From: UBA1952 sp965200035
GTDB lineage: Bacteria; Bacteroidota; Bacteroidia; Chitinophagales; Chitinophagaceae
NCBI GenBank assembly: GCA_965200035.1
Contig: OZ241334.1
Coordinates: forward strand, 3,658,001-3,722,000
Reading direction: 5' to 3'
Length of the DNA stretch: 64,000 bases
Of this stretch, positions 18,743 to 28,737 are shown in pieces. Under the pieces are notes generated by a model, which did no database searches, was not told the DNA's origin, and was given only the letters and a program-made list of their open reading frames with translations. Within the stretch, counting starts at the first letter, position 1; each line of letters starts with the position of its first letter. A program made the position numbers and the translations under genes.

Positions 18743-19133
18743 CAAAGGCATTTATTGAGCTTAATGGCTTGTAGATGCCTTTTTAGCTTTTAGAATATGG
18801 TGCTGAATCTGGGAACAGTTCAACCAACGCGACTGGTGGGGGAATCTATTCTGTTATTAGGCTTCTCAATCTTTATTTGAATTGAAGTTCTCCGCTAAGC
18901 CGACTCCACAGCCAAACTTGGAGGCAGTGGTAATTGTATTGCTGCCATTTACCCGTGCATTTCAATGAAACTCTGTTTTCTGTTTGTGGAGTATGAAAAA
19001 CAGTTGATGAAAAAAACGATCAAAAATTTGTTAACGTCATAGGTCTGTATTTATCTTTGCGCCCGCAAAAGGGCTGCTTAATAAATAATGAGAGCAGCCG
19101 GTAAGCTAATTTATTGACTATAACCCTTCTATT
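18743..19133. other. Intergenic region (391 bp) upstream of the RHS operon
   Basis: No gene is seen between the tRNA and the RHS operon. The right end holds a consensus Bacteroidetes promoter (19027-19059). The left part carries no hairpin that I can support; the tRNA 3' end is not repeated here, so there is no sign of an attachment site. Confidence 0.6.
19027..19059 (+). promoter_or_regulatory. Bacteroidetes-type promoter of the RHS operon
   Basis: A TTTG box (19027-19030) is followed after 21 bp by TATCTTTG (19052-19059), a full match to the TAnnTTTG minus-7 element. Transcription should start near 19066, leaving a leader of about 70 nt before the GTG start of the first RHS-operon gene. 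Confidence 0.65.
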
Positions 19134-20666
19134 GTGTCACGCGCTCGCGGCATCTACCCGCTGCACCCCTTTTTGTTACGCCTCATCTGCTGCATAGCTC
19201 TTTTGCTGTGCCTGCTTTCCGTCCGTGCCTATGCTCAGGAACAAGAGCAGGTGTACATCAGCGGCAAACGCTACCTCGACCTCAACATTCATGCGCTCGA
19301 CAACTATGCCCGCCGCCTCAAGCGCACCCGGAAGCAACTGCTCACCAGACTAAAGCGCAAAGAGCATCACTTAGAGGGCAGGCTGATGCGCCGCGACTCT
19401 GCCGCCTACGCCCGCTATCAGGCTTCCCGCACCATCAGCTACGATTCTATCTCTAAGCTGGCTGCCATACCGCCCGACAGCGCTACATTGGCAGCGCGTG
19501 CTGCCCGCACCGGCAATAAAACCATTGATACCCTGAAACGGGTGTATGGGTTTGTGCAGTCCAAAGCATCTTCGCTCACCTCAGCGGCAGGCAGCGTAGC
19601 AGGCGCTACAGGCATGGAAGGCTACAGCAGCCAGCTGGGCAGCCTGCAGGGCCGCCTTTCCTACGATCAGTACCTCAGCGAGCTCACCAGCCAGCGGACT
19701 ACCAATCTGGAAAGCATCGCAGGCAATGACCCTGCTGTCACCGGGATGCAGAAGCAGCTGTATTATGCGAAGAGCAAAATAGCCGAGTGGAAGAAGATAG
19801 CCGATGAGCCCACGAAAGCGGAAGAGCTGGCGCTGGAATACCTGCAGGGCACAAAGGGCTTCAGCCTGAACAATATCGCAGAAGGCAGCGGAACAGCCGG
19901 CGCTGCCACAGGCAGTGGCGGCCTGAATGCCGGTGAGCTGGAAAAGCTGGGCTACCAGACAAAAAGATCTGTAATGGCAGGGCTGCAGCAGAAGTACGGC
20001 AGCAGCCTGGGCAGTATGCAGACCAACCTGACCAAAGAGGTAGGCGACTGGCAGGACAAGGCCCAAAGCCTGTCGGGTCAGCTAAAAGAAACGAAGCAGA
20101 GCCTGCAGGGGTTGCGGCATACGGAAAAGCCGAAGTTCAGGATCAACCCGATGCGCGGGCTGCCCTTCTGGAAAAGGATAGAGAAGAGCTGGGGATTACA
20201 GACCACCCGCGCCACTACCGATGGCCGTCCGGCCATGCTGCAGCTTTCGGGCACGGCAGGCTACCGGTTCAGCGAAAAGCTGAGCGCAGGCCTGGGGGCG
20301 GTGGGCCAGATAGGGCTTGGGCAGAGCTGGTCGAGCATCCGGTTCACCTTTGAAGGGATCGGCGCACGCAGCTACGTGGCCTGGCAGTGGCAGTACGGCA
20401 TCGGGGTGTATGGCGGCTATGAGCGCATCTGGAAGCCTGCCGCCTTCAGCAACAGCACCCCTGCTACCGGCTCAGGTGGCGGTGGTATGGAAGCCATCCG
20501 CCACGACCGGGCAGGGTACAGCGAGTCGCTGCTGGCAGGCATCACCAAGACGTACAAGGTGAACAGCAAATGGAACGGGGCGATCCAGCTTTTATATGAT
20601 ATCTGGTGGCAGGAAAAAGGCCTGCGCTCACCGCTGGTGCTCAGATTTACTACCCAATCGAAATAA
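19134..20666 (+). CDS. Secreted coiled-coil protein with C-terminal beta-barrel-like domain, first gene of the RHS operon
   Basis: The 510-residue protein begins at GTG and has a signal peptide (about residues 1-34, ending AYAQ). A charged helical region (RRLKRTRKQLLTRLKRKEHH) and a long Gln/Ser/Gly-rich helical middle (SLQGRLSYDQYLSELTSQ, WQDKAQSLSGQLKETKQSLQ) follow. The C-terminal 150 residues show alternating hydrophobic strands with aromatic ends (AGYRFSEKLSAGLGAVGQIG, SYVAWQWQYGIGVYGGYERI). That pattern suggests an outer-membrane or barrel-like fold. It precedes two large RHS genes (52 bp gap) under one promoter, so it may anchor, export or display them. No named family is recognised. 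Confidence 0.7.
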   Translation: MSRARGIYPLHPFLLRLICCIALLLCLLSVRAYAQEQEQVYISGKRYLDLNIHALDNYARRLKRTRKQLLTRLKRKEHHLEGRLMRRDSAAYARYQASRTISYDSISKLAAIPPDSATLAARAARTGNKTIDTLKRVYGFVQSKASSLTSAAGSVAGATGMEGYSSQLGSLQGRLSYDQYLSELTSQRTTNLESIAGNDPAVTGMQKQLYYAKSKIAEWKKIADEPTKAEELALEYLQGTKGFSLNNIAEGSGTAGAATGSGGLNAGELEKLGYQTKRSVMAGLQQKYGSSLGSMQTNLTKEVGDWQDKAQSLSGQLKETKQSLQGLRHTEKPKFRINPMRGLPFWKRIEKSWGLQTTRATTDGRPAMLQLSGTAGYRFSEKLSAGLGAVGQIGLGQSWSSIRFTFEGIGARSYVAWQWQYGIGVYGGYERIWKPAAFSNSTPATGSGGGGMEAIRHDRAGYSESLLAGITKTYKVNSKWNGAIQLLYDIWWQEKGLRSPLVLRFTTQSK

Positions 20667-20718
20667 TAAGGCACGAAAACAACAATAACACAACAGAAAA
20701 ATTAAAGTAAAAACGAGT

Positions 20719-23700
20719 ATGGAATCTTCAGTGAAACGATTAATGCTATCGGTTATTCTGCTGGCTGTCGGCTCCGGGGCAATAGCTCAGAGCAGCAGTA
20801 CACAGAATCCTTCCCCGGGCGGAACACCAGCCAATAAGGCTCCCGTTGCCGGAGCTACAAGTGATGGAGCTGGTAGCCTTTATAATGTTAACCTTTATGA
20901 CGGCACTGCGGGTGTCACCATCCCTATTTATGAATATTCAATAGCTGGTCTTAATCTTGGTGTGTCATTGGGTTATGATACACACGGCATAAAGGTTGAC
21001 CAAACTTCCAGCCAGGTTGGCCTTGGTTGGGACCTCGGCGCGGGAGGTACTATTACCCGTCAGATTAATGGCATACCGGATGAGCTGGTCCGGTTTCAAA
21101 GTGGCGTTTACGATACACGCGGCAAGTGGATGAACAGTAATGCGAACACAAGCCAGGAAGGCGAATATGATGTCTTTTCTGCCAGCTTCGGTGGCCGCTC
21201 CATACACTTTCATATTTGGTACAATGGCTCTGAAGGATTAGTAGCGAAAGTGAGTCCTGATATTCCGGGACTAAAAGTCAATCTGTATCTCGAAAACAGG
21301 AATACAGGAGACATTTTACCATTTGGCAGGGCAGACGGGCAGATTGATAAGAGCAAGAGCGAAAAGCAGCTTATGATTGAAATTGTGGATGAGCACAATA
21401 ACGCCTTTCTGTTTAGCCGGGGTAACCTGAAAAAGGAAATCCCTGAACCGGAGTACATGCAGGACTGGAGCATCAAGTTTCAGCCGGCCACGGAGTGGTG
21501 GCCTGAAACCTGGGATCTGGTACGCGTAGTCACCAGATATCAGGATACCATAAAGTACACCTATGGATACAATAGCGATGTGTCTTATCCTTTGTACAAG
21601 AATGAGGAGCTGAGAGTCAGTAGTGTTGCTTACTCACATTTTGATTACCGGATCGGAGATTGGGTGCCGGAAGCAGATGGAATAAAAGTAATCAAGAATG
21701 AAATGAAGATGTGGGAAGGTGATATTTCTTATCTCAGCAAAATTGAGTATCCCAATGGAGTGCAGGTACTGTTTGATATGCCTGCTGCCAACCGGTATGA
21801 TCTATATGGGGCCAACCCGGTCAGCAAAATAACGATTAAGCATGCGCTGGATAATAACATCGGCAATTCCCTGACCTATAAATTCAACTACGCCTATTTT
21901 CATACTCCTTCTTCTTCTGTACCGGCAGCAGAAGTGAGTTTTGATCCCAACAGCTATAATAGCTATTTGGGATCTTATGGAAATCAGAATGATATGGCAA
22001 ATGCCTTTCGCCTGAAGCTCAGATCCATCGAGCGTACAGGCACAGATGGCTCTACCACCGAACCTTATTATTCTTTTGACTACAACAGCACAGCCCTGCC
22101 GGCAAGGCTGTCTCCTTCCAAAGATTATTTCGGCTATTATAACGGGCAGGCGTCTGTTTTCAATGTAGTCAATGGAGCATCCTCCACTTACTGGAGCACA
22201 AGAACGAATCTGCAGGGCCTGGGTGTAAGCAAGCAGACTTATAACGATGCGAGAGGAACCATCACCTTCGGTGTAGATAGAACACCTTCTCTGGCTTATT
22301 GCAAAGCCGGTATTCTGCAAAAGATTACCAATGCGGGCGGCGGTACTATTGAGCTTTTTTATAAAGATCATGTGCTCACTAATCCTGCCAACGGCCTGAT
22401 CGGATTCTCCTACATTGGCACTACTACCAATAATATGCCTGCTATACTCGCATCGCCGGACCTTGAGGGCAGTACGGCGAATGACGGCCTGTGCATAGAT
22501 AAAGTAATAGTAAAGGATGGCGTAAATCCGGATAATACGACCACTGAGCAATACGAGTACGAAGGTGGGCAACGCTTCTACCCCGGTGGCCATTTCTGGT
22601 ATGTGTACGATATGGACTTTACCCATGCGCCGTTTGTAACCGGTAAAGAATACCTCAACTCATTCGTCAATCCGATGGAGTTTATAAATGGCTCCAACCA
22701 CGGGTACACCTACGCAACTATACGGAAGTATGGGTATAATAATGCGCTGCTGGGCAGCACAAGATATCATTTTACCAACCTGATGCTGGAAGGTACCAGC
22801 ACGGAAAGATCTAATCTCGAATTCTTTTCCGAAGGCAATGTAACGAACAGCTATATACCGTTTCAAAATCTGAATACTTATGATTTTTCCAACCCGCTCT
22901 ACTACCAGTTTTCGGCACAAAACTTCTGCACTTACCGGATGGGCAAAGTGCTTGAAGAAGAGAGCTACGATCATTATGGTGTACTGACTGCGAAAACGGC
23001 TTACACTTATAATGACCTGGGCACTGATCATAATACCCTTGCGCTTTACAGCGCTGTTGGCAGCAATGTAAGCTCTTATTTTCGCGGTTACGATGGAGGC
23101 TACTTTTCCTTCACCTCAGCCCCCTATCTGCTTGCCGGCAAGACGGCCACTATTTATACCGGAACAGGTAACAGCTCAAGTACGGTAAACTATACTTATA
23201 ATGAGCATTGGCTCCTGAATACTGAGCGTACCACCGATTATCTCGGCCGCCAGCTGACCAAACTATACACCTATACTTCTCTGAATCCAACGTATGGCGG
23301 AAGTAATATTCCCAACGAAACCGGTGCACTGCCCATTTACTACAATTACAACAACTTTATCAGCGACTACGACTTGCCTACCGGCGTCAAAACGTTTAAG
23401 ACCATCAATGGGACGGAATACTGCCTCGGCGCTACACGTAATGACTATAAGGAAAGAACCTTTTTTGCCTACAGAACTTCCGGGCACAACTATTACCGCC
23501 CTTACAAAACATACACCATGCTTAATGAGCAGCCGTTCCCGTTGTCTTCCTACCCGCAGGGTGAGCAGGTGGTGAACGAGATCACTAAATACGACAGCCG
23601 CAACAACATCATCGAAGTAAAGTACGAAGACAAAGACCTGTACGCCTGCTCGGTTTGGGATACGCGCATTGGCAAGAAGATAGCCGCCGTGCGCAATGCG

Positions 23701-24297
23701 AAATACGATCAGATAGCCTACACCAGTTTCGAGGGCAACACCTTCGCACCTATGGGCGTACCTGATGAGAATAAGGGCAACTGGGACTTTGACCCGCAGC
23801 GTCTGGTCTATAATGCCACAATAGCTACCGGCGGGGCCATGACCGGTAAATACTGCTACAGCCTTACGGGTGGCAGTGCCATCACGAGCGTTAATGCATT
23901 AGAGTCCGGCAAGGACTATGTCTTGTCTTTCTGGGCAGATGCACCACCTACGGTCACTTCGGGAGCCAGAGGCACATTGCCGCTTCAGCAGCTTACACAG
24001 ATAGGCAACTGGAAGCTTTATACAATAATGGTTCCCGGCACGGGCAGTAATACAGTAAACATCAGCACAGCGGGCGCAGATATCCGGATCGATGAGCTGC
24101 GGCTGCATCCGGCAGATGCCACCATGACCACTACTACTTACGAGCCTATGTTTGGCCCGTCCAGCATGTGCGATGCGCGCAACAACATCATCTATACCGA
24201 GTACGATGCTATGGGCCGCGCCACTACCACGCGCGATATCAACGGCAATATCCTTTCACTGACCCAGACCGTGATCGGCGGCACCTCTAACAAATAA
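20719..24297 (+). CDS. RHS/YD-repeat protein without core domain
   Basis: The 1192-residue protein has a signal peptide (residues 1-24, ending AIAQ). Its opening (GSLYNVNLYDGTAGVTIPIY, LGVSLGYDTHGIKVDQTSSQ, VGLGWDLGAGGTITR) is common to large Bacteroidetes RHS proteins and resembles the N-terminal part of TcaB/SpvB-like Tc toxin subunits. Scattered YD-type strands follow (TEYDAMGRATTTRDINGNIL at the very end). It lacks an RHS core and toxin tip. It ends 63 bp before a second RHS gene that does have the core, so the two may assemble one shell in the way the TcB and TcC subunits of Tc toxins do. That pairing is inferred from order only. Confidence 0.85.
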   Translation: MESSVKRLMLSVILLAVGSGAIAQSSSTQNPSPGGTPANKAPVAGATSDGAGSLYNVNLYDGTAGVTIPIYEYSIAGLNLGVSLGYDTHGIKVDQTSSQVGLGWDLGAGGTITRQINGIPDELVRFQSGVYDTRGKWMNSNANTSQEGEYDVFSASFGGRSIHFHIWYNGSEGLVAKVSPDIPGLKVNLYLENRNTGDILPFGRADGQIDKSKSEKQLMIEIVDEHNNAFLFSRGNLKKEIPEPEYMQDWSIKFQPATEWWPETWDLVRVVTRYQDTIKYTYGYNSDVSYPLYKNEELRVSSVAYSHFDYRIGDWVPEADGIKVIKNEMKMWEGDISYLSKIEYPNGVQVLFDMPAANRYDLYGANPVSKITIKHALDNNIGNSLTYKFNYAYFHTPSSSVPAAEVSFDPNSYNSYLGSYGNQNDMANAFRLKLRSIERTGTDGSTTEPYYSFDYNSTALPARLSPSKDYFGYYNGQASVFNVVNGASSTYWSTRTNLQGLGVSKQTYNDARGTITFGVDRTPSLAYCKAGILQKITNAGGGTIELFYKDHVLTNPANGLIGFSYIGTTTNNMPAILASPDLEGSTANDGLCIDKVIVKDGVNPDNTTTEQYEYEGGQRFYPGGHFWYVYDMDFTHAPFVTGKEYLNSFVNPMEFINGSNHGYTYATIRKYGYNNALLGSTRYHFTNLMLEGTSTERSNLEFFSEGNVTNSYIPFQNLNTYDFSNPLYYQFSAQNFCTYRMGKVLEEESYDHYGVLTAKTAYTYNDLGTDHNTLALYSAVGSNVSSYFRGYDGGYFSFTSAPYLLAGKTATIYTGTGNSSSTVNYTYNEHWLLNTERTTDYLGRQLTKLYTYTSLNPTYGGSNIPNETGALPIYYNYNNFISDYDLPTGVKTFKTINGTEYCLGATRNDYKERTFFAYRTSGHNYYRPYKTYTMLNEQPFPLSSYPQGEQVVNEITKYDSRNNIIEVKYEDKDLYACSVWDTRIGKKIAAVRNAKYDQIAYTSFEGNTFAPMGVPDENKGNWDFDPQRLVYNATIATGGAMTGKYCYSLTGGSAITSVNALESGKDYVLSFWADAPPTVTSGARGTLPLQQLTQIGNWKLYTIMVPGTGSNTVNISTAGADIRIDELRLHPADATMTTTTYEPMFGPSSMCDARNNIIYTEYDAMGRATTTRDINGNILSLTQTVIGGTSNK

Positions 24298-24360
24298 TCC
24301 TTTAACCTCATCTTCTTTATTATAGGCGGTGTGAATGCACCGTTGTTATTATTTCTTCTC

Positions 24361-27300
24361 ATGAGAAAGTTACTTCCCTGTTTATTCACGGTCATGGCTG
24401 CATTGTCAGCCCGGCCCTCGCATGCGCAGTCCGCCATCATCAATGGGACCAACAAGCCCGATGGCAGCCCTGTTCCGGGCGGCACCTGGGGCATCCCGCT
24501 GCCGCAGGCCAATGCCGGCACCGGCGCTCAGCTGCTCTACAACTATACCCGTACCTGGACCCCCCTTACCGAATCCAATACCTTCCCCGACCGTACCATG
24601 GCGGCCGGCCAGTGCACCATCAGCACCACCTATACCAACGGCTGGGGGCAGCCCGTACAGGGCAATGTCCACGACTTCCACGGCGATATCGTCACCCCGG
24701 TCGATAACCGGGCAATGCTCGACAAGCCCGTGTACCTGCCATACCCCGGCGCTGCCCGCAGCCTCTTTCTGCCCAACGCGTTCAGCGACCAGAAGGAATG
24801 GTACGCCGGCAGCTACAGCGAGGAAGGCGATAATGCCTATAGCCGCACCAAAGCCATCGCCAGCGGCAACAGCCACAGCACCGGCTCCTACGGGCCGGGG
24901 GCAGCCCTCACCGGCAACAGCCGGGGCACCCTGTCCACAACAGAGGTGAATACGGCCGGCGATGTGATCAAAATACTCAGCTACGATGGCAGCAGCGTGG
25001 CCGTGCTCGGCAACTACGGCGCCGGCGAGCTGCTGGTGCAGAAGACCCAGGGCCAGCACGATGCGCTGGCTTATGAGTACACCAACCGCAGCGGTCAGGT
25101 GGTATGCAAGAAGGTAGCCGCCGGCAACAGCACTTATCTGTACACCTATTACGTGTACGATGAGCTGGGGCGCATCGGCTGCATCATTACCCCGAAGGCG
25201 GTAGAGGCCACCAACGGCTGGAACTTTATGAGCGCCGTGCCCATGACCCTCTGCTATACCTACAAGTACAATAAGTACGGCCAGGTGACCGAGCGCACCA
25301 TACCGGGCAAGGCAGCCCCGGAGCTGAACGTGTACGACCCGTGGCACCGCCCGGTGATGAGCCAGACCGCACTGCTGAAGGAGCAGGAAAAATGGGCGTG
25401 GCAGGCCTACGACAGCCGGGGCAGGTTAGTGATGAGCGGCTTTGTGCACAGCACCGATAGCCGCGGCTACTGGCAGGGCCAGATCGACAACAGCTATTCC
25501 GCCTCCGGCACCATAGGCTGGTACCTCACGCATGAGTGCAACGGCACCGCACCGGACAACCTGCCTGCCTGCGAGATGAATCAGTACAACTATTACGATG
25601 ACTATAACTTCCCGGGCGGCCTGTCCATCAGCGGGCACACGGCCTTCGATACCCGGCACAATGTGCTGTGGCGCAACGGCAGCAGCTACCCCACGCCCGT
25701 GCCCGTACCTGCCGCCCCCGGCCAGCTGACCGCCACCCGCACCCGCGTGCTGGACAACAGCGGCCTGCCGAATCAGTGGGTCAGCACCGTGCTCTTCTAC
25801 GATATGAAAGGAAAGGCCATCCAGAGCCAGACGCTGAATGCGTGGAACACCACCGCGTGGGATGTGACCACCACGCGCTCCAACTTTGCAGGCCAGACAG
25901 ATCTGGTGGTCAGCGACTTCAACGGCCCGCCGGGCAGCAGCAAGCTCACCGCCCGCTCAGGCGATAAATTCACCTACGGCGTGGACGGACGGCTGAGCAG
26001 CGTGCAGCACTTTACCGACGACGGACTGTATATACCCATAGCCACCTATACCTACGATGGCCTGGGCCGGGTAAGCCAGAAATGGATGGGCAATACAGAG
26101 GTGCAGAACTATACCTACGATATAGGCGGCCGGCTCACCGGCATCAACAAAGACTATACCGATGTGCTGACCACGCCGGACGTGACCTTCGGCTGCCGGC
26201 TCTTCTACGACCACGGCTTTGAGCAGCCGCGCTACGATGGCTCAATGGCAGGCATGATCTGGCGGGGCGCAGGCACCGCCGCCCACCAGCGCTCTTACGG
26301 CTATATCTACGATGCGGCAGGGCGCATGACGGCCGCCGACTTCTACGACCGCCGCTGGGAGCAGTTCATGCCCGTGGGCGGATATCCCTGGAACAAGGAT
26401 GCGGACTATACCGTATCGGGCATCGGCTACGATGCCAACGGCAATATGCAGAGCATGACCCAGCGTGGCATGGCCGTAGTGAACGGGCAGATGCAGGCTA
26501 CCGATCTGGACCGGCTGCACTACTACTACCAGCCCAACAGCAATGCGCTGAACCGGATGGAGGACGAGGTGGACCCGCAGGTCAATGAGGCCTACCAGCG
26601 CAACGACTTCATCAACCGCAACGTGAACACCACCGACTACGACTACGACCCCGATGGCAACATGATTCAGGACAACAACAAGGGCATTGATAACATTGGC
26701 TACAACGCACAGGACCTTCCGGTATGGGTGCAGGGCACCAAAGGCACGGTAAGCAATACCTACGATGCGGGTGGCGGCCTGCTGGAAAAGCGCATCACCC
26801 CCGCGGCGGGCGCCCCGGTGGTGTACCGCTACCTGGGCCCGCTGGTATTTAAGGATGACAGCCTGAGCTACGCGCTGCACGCCGAAGGGCGCTGCCGCTG
26901 GCTGGGCGGTCAGCAAAAGTACCAGTACGATTATTTTGTAAAAGACCACCTGGGCAACGTGCGGACCGTGATAACCACCGAGCCGGGCGCGCCCCAGTAC
27001 TATGTAGCCACTTACGAAAACAGCCGCGCGCTGGAGGAAGGGTCGGTATTCGATCATATGGCGGAAGTGCGCGATGACAACGACATAGACCCTCAGCCCG
27101 GCGACCTTAAAGTAGCGCTGCTGGATGGCAGCGACCCGAACCGGCGGATCGGCAGCTCACTGATGCTGAAAGTGATGGCGGGCGATGAGTTCGACATCAG
27201 TGTGGATGCGGCTTACGATGGTGAGGTGGATCCCAAAAATAATGACTATGCGCGGGGAACCGAGATGCTGGAATCGCTGATCGGTGCGCTGACCTCCGGC

Positions 27301-28737
27301 GCCACGGTACTTCCGGAAGGGGAGGGCAGTGCAAATTCCGAGCTGGTGAGCCGGCTGTTCCATGGCTCGGACTTTCTGGGCACCTATCAGGCGCTGAAAG
27401 ATCAGGTGTACGACCCTGCCTATCCGCGCTCTTACCTGGGGTATGCATTCTTTGATGAGCACCTGAAGCTGGTGGCTGAAGAGAGCGGGATGCTGCAGGT
27501 AACGCAGGATGCGTCGGGTACGTGGAAGACGATCGGCAAGCCGCGCATTCATATACCGGGCAACGGGTTCTTCACAGTGTTTACGGTGAATGAGGATTAT
27601 AATACGCCGGTGCGGATGAACAACCTTGCGGTGACCTACAGCCGTGGCAGGCTGCTGGAAGAGCAGCACTACTACCCGCACGGTCTGGTGGCCGATGAGG
27701 GCAACAGCAACCCGGTGGCGAACAGGTTTCTGTACCAGGGCAAGGAGCTGCAGGACGAGGCAGGGCTGCAGCTCTACGACTTCGGGGCGCGTCAGTACGA
27801 TCCACAGATCGGTCGTTTCTGGGGCATAGACCCGATGGACCAGTTCCCGAGCGGGTACACAGGCATGGGCAACAGCCCGTCCAACATGGTGGACCCCGAT
27901 GGGATGCAGGCTAGGTGGACGCCAAGCGAAGCACCCAATGAACCTGCTCCTTTAACTGGAGATGGAGAATTGCCGGATGGCGCCTATGCCATCAGCCAAG
28001 ACAATGTTGAGAATAACTCTGCTGCTGATCCCGGACAAGGCGATGACGATACACATGTCTATAACAATGAAACAGGAAATCTATTAGGAACGATAAAAGA
28101 TGATCATCCTGGGGTAGCTTCGGTTATTCCGGTAGATCCATCCCGGGAAGGTGAAGTGACCCAATCCATTGATGCGATTAATGCAAAGACTCAGGAAGCC
28201 ATAAACAATGCAGGGGATTTTGTACGTTCGCTTGCTGCAAACTCAACTATAGATGGAACTGGTAATTATGATATCACCGGATATTCAAAGTGGTTTGATA
28301 ATTCGGCTAACAGCGTTAGAGCAAATACTATTGGGCCGAATGATGTTTCAAATGCTAAAGTATATTACGACGGAAAACAAGTTATACCTTATGCGGAAGT
28401 AAGCAATAATCTTAGATTATCAGGTAACATTGTAACGGTTGGAACAATTACTAACGGTAGTAATAGAGATGTACAAAACTCACCTGGCCCGGGTGGATTA
28501 GGTGATGAACCCAATAAAATTCAAGAAGCTGGAATCCATTTGCACCCCGTTGCAAGTAATGTTCGCGTAACTATTAATGAAGGTTATGGCATTCGATCAT
28601 TAGGGACACTTGAAGGCGGCTTCAATCATTATGATCGAGGTGCTAATAATTCCAGATACAGATCAGTAAGTGTTGATACTAAATTTATTTATCTTTATAA
28701 CAAAACAGGAAAAGTAATAACGATACCTAGAAGATGA
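24361..28737 (+). CDS. RHS repeat protein with complete core and variable toxin-like tip
   Basis: The 1458-residue protein has a signal peptide (MRKLLPCLFTVMAALSARPS, cleavage near HAQ), an N-terminal domain typical of Bacteroidetes RHS proteins (PGGTWGIPLPQANAGTGAQL), and many YD repeats (YTYDGLGRVSQKW, YDYDPDGNMIQDNN). The RHS core follows (DFGARQYDPQIGRFWGIDP to NMVDPDG). The two core Asp residues, 1157 and 1178, are 21 apart, which fits the aspartyl self-cleavage pair of TcC proteins. After DPDG the sequence becomes AT-rich and unlike the GC-rich body. Residues from about 1290 to the end (170 residues, with HLHP and a C-terminal Lys/Arg tail) are unique to this copy and look like a swapped-in effector of unknown activity. 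A GTG start 30 bp upstream is possible, but the signal peptide fits ATG 24361. Confidence 0.88.
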   Translation: MRKLLPCLFTVMAALSARPSHAQSAIINGTNKPDGSPVPGGTWGIPLPQANAGTGAQLLYNYTRTWTPLTESNTFPDRTMAAGQCTISTTYTNGWGQPVQGNVHDFHGDIVTPVDNRAMLDKPVYLPYPGAARSLFLPNAFSDQKEWYAGSYSEEGDNAYSRTKAIASGNSHSTGSYGPGAALTGNSRGTLSTTEVNTAGDVIKILSYDGSSVAVLGNYGAGELLVQKTQGQHDALAYEYTNRSGQVVCKKVAAGNSTYLYTYYVYDELGRIGCIITPKAVEATNGWNFMSAVPMTLCYTYKYNKYGQVTERTIPGKAAPELNVYDPWHRPVMSQTALLKEQEKWAWQAYDSRGRLVMSGFVHSTDSRGYWQGQIDNSYSASGTIGWYLTHECNGTAPDNLPACEMNQYNYYDDYNFPGGLSISGHTAFDTRHNVLWRNGSSYPTPVPVPAAPGQLTATRTRVLDNSGLPNQWVSTVLFYDMKGKAIQSQTLNAWNTTAWDVTTTRSNFAGQTDLVVSDFNGPPGSSKLTARSGDKFTYGVDGRLSSVQHFTDDGLYIPIATYTYDGLGRVSQKWMGNTEVQNYTYDIGGRLTGINKDYTDVLTTPDVTFGCRLFYDHGFEQPRYDGSMAGMIWRGAGTAAHQRSYGYIYDAAGRMTAADFYDRRWEQFMPVGGYPWNKDADYTVSGIGYDANGNMQSMTQRGMAVVNGQMQATDLDRLHYYYQPNSNALNRMEDEVDPQVNEAYQRNDFINRNVNTTDYDYDPDGNMIQDNNKGIDNIGYNAQDLPVWVQGTKGTVSNTYDAGGGLLEKRITPAAGAPVVYRYLGPLVFKDDSLSYALHAEGRCRWLGGQQKYQYDYFVKDHLGNVRTVITTEPGAPQYYVATYENSRALEEGSVFDHMAEVRDDNDIDPQPGDLKVALLDGSDPNRRIGSSLMLKVMAGDEFDISVDAAYDGEVDPKNNDYARGTEMLESLIGALTSGATVLPEGEGSANSELVSRLFHGSDFLGTYQALKDQVYDPAYPRSYLGYAFFDEHLKLVAEESGMLQVTQDASGTWKTIGKPRIHIPGNGFFTVFTVNEDYNTPVRMNNLAVTYSRGRLLEEQHYYPHGLVADEGNSNPVANRFLYQGKELQDEAGLQLYDFGARQYDPQIGRFWGIDPMDQFPSGYTGMGNSPSNMVDPDGMQARWTPSEAPNEPAPLTGDGELPDGAYAISQDNVENNSAADPGQGDDDTHVYNNETGNLLGTIKDDHPGVASVIPVDPSREGEVTQSIDAINAKTQEAINNAGDFVRSLAANSTIDGTGNYDITGYSKWFDNSANSVRANTIGPNDVSNAKVYYDGKQVIPYAEVSNNLRLSGNIVTVGTITNGSNRDVQNSPGPGGLGDEPNKIQEAGIHLHPVASNVRVTINEGYGIRSLGTLEGGFNHYDRGANNSRYRSVSVDTKFIYLYNKTGKVITIPRR
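26648..28226 (+). repeat. RHS core direct repeat, copy 1 (inside the intact gene)
   Basis: 1579 bp that recur at 29658-31236 with a constant offset of 3010 bp. I saw no difference between the copies. The repeat starts within the coding sequence of PDGNMIQDNN and ends in the sequence encoding NAGDFVR, about 110 residues after the core, just where the unique toxin-like tip begins. Confidence 0.9.

Noticed and set aside
24406..27681. Long minus-strand frames opposite the RHS gene (for example 24406-25347 and 26242-27057)
   Set aside because: They mirror the GC-rich RHS coding strand, show low-complexity Val/Gly/Ala composition and reappear as shadows of the duplicated core.
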